From Bacteroidaceae bacterium (GTDB lineage Bacteria > Bacteroidota > Bacteroidia > Bacteroidales > Bacteroidaceae), in contig JAFNWA010000272.1 of the NCBI GenBank assembly GCA_017383665.1, forward strand, positions 1-5,129: a stretch of 5,129 nt of DNA, read 5' to 3'. Position numbers and translations under genes: made by a program. The notes beneath the pieces are model-generated. The model was not told where the DNA came from. It saw only the letters and a list, made by a program, of their open reading frames with translations, and did no database searches. This document shows, piece by piece, positions 1-3,500 of the stretch (the stretch's first letter is position 1; every line of letters starts with the position of its first letter).

Positions 1-20
1 AGCCACTAGACGAAAGCGCC
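1..20 (-). tRNA. 5' end of a second tRNA-Glu-like gene, cut by the window edge
   Basis: These 20 bases are identical, without a mismatch, to the first 20 bases of the complete tRNA-Glu at 105-124. They cover the 5' acceptor strand, positions 8-9 and most of the D arm. The gene runs off the left edge, so its anticodon is not visible. It is probably another glutamate tRNA (CUC again, or UUC) in tandem, and the third gene of the same minus-strand operon. The identity of the D-arm and acceptor makes glutamate the best guess, but another isoacceptor cannot be excluded from 20 bases. Confidence 0.75.
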
Positions 21-31
21 GTAAAGGCATT

Positions 32-51
32 AAAAAAACACCGTAGTGTTT
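32..51 (-). terminator. Small hairpin plus T-run between the two tRNA-Glu genes
   Basis: Read on the minus strand, AAACAC (51-46), loop TACG (45-42) and GTGTTT (41-36) form a 6-bp stem. The T-run spans 38-32, so seven T's include the last bases of the stem. The shape is that of a weak intrinsic terminator or a processing hairpin, immediately 3' of tRNA-Glu. The stem is short and AT-rich, and another tRNA gene follows only 12 bases later. Partial attenuation or an RNase landing site is therefore as plausible as full termination. Confidence 0.4.
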
Positions 52-52
52 G

Positions 53-124
53 TAGCGCCTACGGGAATCGAACCCGTGTTCCATGCGTGAGAGGCATGTG
101 TCCTAGCCACTAGACGAAAGCGCC
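53..124 (-). tRNA. tRNA-Glu, anticodon CUC
   Basis: This is a 72-nt glutamate tRNA that decodes GAG. On the minus strand the cloverleaf is complete. The acceptor GGCGCTT pairs with AGGCGCT, with G-U wobbles at the first and sixth pairs. The D arm GTCT/GGAC is followed by the anticodon stem CATGC/GCATG around loop CTCTCAC, which places CTC at positions 34-36. The variable loop is 4 nt, and the T arm is ACGGG/CCCGT around TTCGATT. The discriminator is A73. The bases after it are CA then A, so CCA is not encoded and must be added after transcription. Only 15 bases separate it from tRNA-Ser upstream, so the two are surely cotranscribed. Confidence 0.96.
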
Positions 125-139
125 ATGCGCAAAAATAAG

Positions 140-226
140 CGGAAGCTGGGGGATTCGAACCCCCGGTACGGTTACCCGTACGGCAGTTTAGCAAACTGCT
201 GGTTTCAGCCACTCACCCAAACTTCC
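140..226 (-). tRNA. tRNA-Ser, anticodon GCU
   Basis: This is an 87-nt class II serine tRNA that decodes AGC and AGU. The acceptor GGAAGTT pairs with AGCTTCC (one G-U pair). The anticodon stem GCAGT/ACTGC encloses TTGCTAA, giving GCT at positions 34-36. The long variable arm has a 6-bp GTACGG/CCGTAC stem capped by GTAA, as expected for tRNA-Ser. The T arm is GGGGG/CCCCC around TTCGAAT, and the discriminator is G73. CCA is not encoded. It is the promoter-proximal gene of the visible tRNA operon, with its 5' end 34 bases below the predicted -7 element. Confidence 0.97.
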
Positions 227-259
227 ATTTGAAATAGCTTACGCCCTTATTTTGCGTTG

Positions 260-291
260 CAAAGGTAGTACATTTCATTTGATTCCGCAAG
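260..291 (-). promoter_or_regulatory. Bacteroidetes-type promoter of the tRNA operon
   Basis: On the minus strand, TACCTTTG (267-260) is an exact match to the Bacteroidetes -7 consensus TAnnTTTG. TTG (290-288), within cTTG, lies 20 bases upstream and fits the -33 element TTTG, whose usual spacing is 19-21. Transcription would begin around 253-256 and reach tRNA-Ser after a leader of about 27-30 bases. The position just upstream of a tRNA operon strengthens the call. The motif match is visible; actual activity is inferred. Confidence 0.75.
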
Positions 292-351
292 CATTCAGGC
301 AATTATTTTTCAAAAAGTTTATTTTGTCACTTCCTTGCCACTTCCAGCGCA

Positions 352-406
352 CCGCCGTCAGGCAAACAGGGCTTTATCCCTTAAAGCCCTTGCCGCCCTC
401 TTGGGC
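352..406. repeat. 55-bp intergenic direct repeat, copy 1
   Basis: This copy matches 428-482 at 50 of 55 positions, with no gaps; the copies start 76 bases apart. Four of the five differences fall in one short stretch (370, 371, 372 and 377 here). Copy 1 contains an excellent inverted repeat at 361-394. The GC-rich units contrast with the AT-rich promoter-side sequence. No reading frame in the unit looks coding. I do not recognise a named repeat family; a REP/BIME-like intergenic element or a duplicated 3'-end structure is the simplest description. Confidence 0.85.
361..394. repeat. Hairpin-forming inverted repeat inside repeat copy 1
   Basis: GGCAA (361-365) pairs with TTGCC (390-394). After a three-base bulge ACA (366-368), GGGCTTTA (369-376) pairs perfectly with TAAAGCCC (382-389) around the loop TCCCT. 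That gives 13 base pairs in total, possible in the transcript of either strand. No T-run follows on either side, so it is not a classical terminator. In copy 2 (437-470) the outer GGCAA/TTGCC pairs survive but the inner stem is disrupted. Confidence 0.75.
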
Positions 407-427
407 ATAAATCACTGGACAAGCACT

Positions 428-482
428 CCGCCGTCAGGCAAACAGCCTTTTAGCCCTTAAAGCCCTTGCCGCCCTTTTGGGC
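428..482. repeat. 55-bp intergenic direct repeat, copy 2
   Basis: This is the second copy of the unit at 352-406 (50/55 identical). It lies directly downstream of the terminator's T-run in the direction of transcription. Relative to copy 1, the changed bases cluster at 446-448 and 453, with one more at 477. They destroy the inner part of the hairpin. The unit ends in GCCC-TTTT-GGGC, a 4-bp mini-hairpin that copy 1 shares with loop TCTT. Confidence 0.85.
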
Positions 483-486
483 CTTT

Positions 487-521
487 AAAAAAGCAGGGGC
501 GGCCCGTGTGGCCGCCCCTGC
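487..521 (-). terminator. Strong intrinsic terminator of the large surface-protein gene
   Basis: On the minus strand, GCAGGGGCGGCC (521-510) pairs perfectly over 12 bp with GGCCGCCCCTGC (504-493) around the 5-base loop ACACG. Six T's (492-487) follow directly. Stem, loop and T-tract match a textbook Rho-independent terminator. It begins 25 bases after the TAA stop of the large gene, so it should end that transcript and insulate the tRNA operon. Confidence 0.93.
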
Positions 522-546
522 AAAACGCATTATTTATCTATGTTCA

Positions 547-3500
547 TTACTTTACAAGCACCTTTTCACCATCTACGATGTAGAAACCGGGCTTGGTAAT
601 CTCGGTGATTTTGCGGCCCTGGAGGTCGTAGATAGCCTTCACCTCTCCGCTTTCACCTTCAACCTCGTCTATACTTGTAGAGCCCTCGAAGCGGAAGCTG
701 AAAGACGAAGCAGGAGAAGCGTTCTCCTCAATTCTCAAGTAACACTTGTTGGCGTCACACTTCACGTAGCCACCTGTACCGCCACCAGGCACTAATGAAC
801 AATTCTCGTCATACTCATCCTTCATCCAGTAGAACTTCTCGTTACCATTGTACTTCACAAGCAGATAAACCCTTGCATCGGCAGCAGGAATAGCAGTTCT
901 CTTAATCTTACCCTGGAACAAGTTACTGCCCACAGCGGCAACATCCTCATCGGCCAGGTCGAATGCAAGGTTAAGGGTAGTTGTCACGCTATCATCGCTA
1001 CGGTGCAGCAGAACAGCTGTATTCTTTGGAATGTTGGTTTCAACCGGTATCAGATTAACAACCTTTTTTTCATTGTCAATTCCGGATGCGACATAAACCT
1101 CAACTCCCTGTGGAATTTCAACCGCGTATGGCAGGTACATTGTAGCCCACAAGTTGCCGCTTGCAATAGACGTTGTAAAACTTACAGCTGCATTCTCAAC
1201 CTCCTCCAAATACCAGTCGGTTGACCAGCCGGAGCTCTGTGTCTTATTGTCAGCCTCACTGAATGTCGCATTGCCGGCGTTGTCAATCATAAGCGCGAGA
1301 TTCTTGCCATTATTCTTGAGAGTAACTGCGCCATTTTCATAACCACCGGTTATTGTAAATTCTACGGCATCTTCTGTTGCAGCCTTCCAGCCAAGCGCAG
1401 CCGTACCCAATGCACTTGCAAAGGTGAAGTTACCCTCATTGGCACCTGTACATACCCACAAGTCTGTATTGTCATTTGCAGCAGCTGTAGAGAATGTCAA
1501 GCCTGTAGTACTGTTCACAATATAGTGGTTCTGATATTCAGCAACCACCTTGCTTACATAACTCTTAATGCGGTAAGTCTTGCCGACTTCGGGGAGTGTA
1601 AACTCAGGAGCCGGCTCGGCATTGTCATAAATAATGTCACCTGACTTTTCTGCAAGTGTCATCCACACGGTGTTTGCATAAACCGGAGTATTATCTGTTG
1701 CAACATAATTGAACAAGAAGTTACGTCCATCCACACCAGGCAAATAATTAGCCTCGGCTGTACCCACAGTTGTCTGCCAGTAGTTACCATGCAGAACAGA
1801 ACCGGCTGTACCGTTCTTTACATTATCGTCGCTGAAAGCCACCTTCAAATTATAGTTTCCAGCATTTGCCTTTATGATGACAGGAGTATTCTTTGCAAGC
1901 ACCTCACCGGCAGTTGCAACCTCGGTCAGGTTGAACTCATAGCGGTCGCTACCCTCGGCCTGCTCAATGTCGCCCTCAACAAAGTCGTATGCAGCTACAC
2001 CCTCGGGCAACTGAACATTGAACGCAAGGTTAAGTGTAGTAACGCCACTCTCGGGAACAGCGAGAGTATAAATCTTATTCAAATCCTCTTGCGGAACCTC
2101 ATTGATTGTCCATGATGATGGACTGTTCGCATTGCCACCTTCACAGTCCCACTGTACAATCACGCCAAAATCATTCTGCGCGTGCATTGGGGCATTGTTG
2201 CCAATCTTCAGTGTCACCTGACCATCGGCAACACCGGCAATCTTAACCACAGCTGGATCGCCCTCAGCACCCATGTGTGTACCGGCAAATGCCTTCACAT
2301 ACATTCCTGTGTGCAGGTTCTTCATCTTGTATTCACCCATTGTACCGGTCTCCTCGAACTGGAAGGCTGCAAGCGACAACTGCTCTATGTCAGTTTTTGC
2401 ATCGAACAACAGATGAGCCTGGTCGTATGTATTAGTACCTGCCCAACAACTTCTACCGGTTGGAGTTCTGTATGTATGTACATACTCGCCTGCGCAATAC
2501 TCGCGACCGTTACCCGAAGCTGTTGAAACAATGTAGTAAGTCTTGTTGGCATCGGGAGCATTATAGACAAGCGCTTCATCCGCTGCACGCAAAGCCTTAT
2601 ATGCAACATGGCAATCACTGCTTGCACTTGTGGCACTGGTTGCATCAATCAGTGTCTGAGCCTCAGCCAACTTTTCACGATAAGCGGTAACACTCTCTGT
2701 TGAATAAAGACCGACACTTTCACCGCAGTAGATTGCTTCCATTGTCGCCTTCACATCCTTCAACTGATAGTAACGGGCATTGTCATCGGTAAACACGGCC
2801 TCAACGAACTTGAATTGAGAACCATTGTCGTTTTTGTCGTCATAGAAGCCCATTGTTTTATATGTTACGCCACTGTGGTTACTGAAACACTTACCATCGC
2901 CAAGGATGTTGTACCACTCACCGTTCTGTTCAATGGTCCACTCGTCTATAGTCTTACTGTCTTTCGCCACAGCCCAAACTTTACTATGACCATCTTCATT
3001 ATCATCAGCACCAAGAACTTTACCGTCACCGTTATAAGGTTTAATCAGGACTGCACCGTCATTGCCGGCCATAAAGTACCAAGCCTGCCAACTGTTGTCA
3101 GCGGCATCTGCTCTAACATTCACACCACCCGTGTTCGCATTGTACTCCAATACGGAAGCATTTGGAGCATCAAAATTACGGTTTATCTGTATCTTGTAAA
3201 GCACAGGATTCTCCTCGTCGGTTGTCAACACCACAACAGGAGCCTCAGCGTAGATTATGCCACCCAAGTTCTCATCGAGTTCCATCCAGCACTGGTTGGC
3301 TGGGATTACTGTACCCGCAGCAACAAGGTTGAAGTCCACGCCGTCGAATGTGTAGTTGTTACCCTCGCCGAGAGTTGTCTTTACAATACCACTGCGCAAC
3401 AGAGAGTTCTCAACCGAGCCCTTTGCACCCTCACCGTTCATTGTAATTGTGAGAGTATAATCATTGGCATTAGCCTTTATGATTACAGGAGTATTCTTTG

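Larger units (their letters stand above)
227..546. other. Gene-free region between the surface-protein gene and the tRNA operon
   Basis: No open reading frame in these 320 bases has a credible start, codon use or similarity. The region contains the 3' untranslated segment of the large gene (522-546), its terminator, two 55-bp GC-rich repeats, the tRNA promoter and the tRNA leader. The stretch 292-351 is AT-rich with several T- and A-runs and holds nothing else I can name. Confidence 0.8.

Noticed and set aside
1..124. 20-bp direct repeat (1-20 and 105-124) as attachment sites of an integrated element
   Set aside because: Both copies are the 5' ends of tRNA genes in the same orientation with only a tRNA and a spacer between them. 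Integrases usually use the 3' half of a tRNA, and no integrase or excised-element cargo fits in the 84 bases between them.
30..212. Minus-strand 60-residue reading frame
   Set aside because: It lies across tRNA-Glu and tRNA-Ser and the spacer between them. The peptide is simply translated tRNA sequence.
361..394. Repeat hairpin as a second terminator of the large gene
   Set aside because: The stem is good but no T-run follows it on the minus strand (the bases after 361 read TGACGGCGG), and a much stronger terminator already lies upstream at 487-521.
352..482. The two repeats as a CRISPR array
   Set aside because: There are only two imperfect 55-bp copies with a 21-base gap, no third repeat, and no cas genes in view.
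466..795. Plus-strand 109-residue reading frame starting in the repeat region
   Set aside because: It runs through a repeat unit, the terminator stem and the antisense of the conserved C-terminal tail. There is no sign of coding constraint.
2385..2648. Minus-strand 87-residue frame and another at 4503-4712
   Set aside because: Both lie in an alternative frame wholly inside the large minus-strand gene, whose own frame encodes recognisable domains there.
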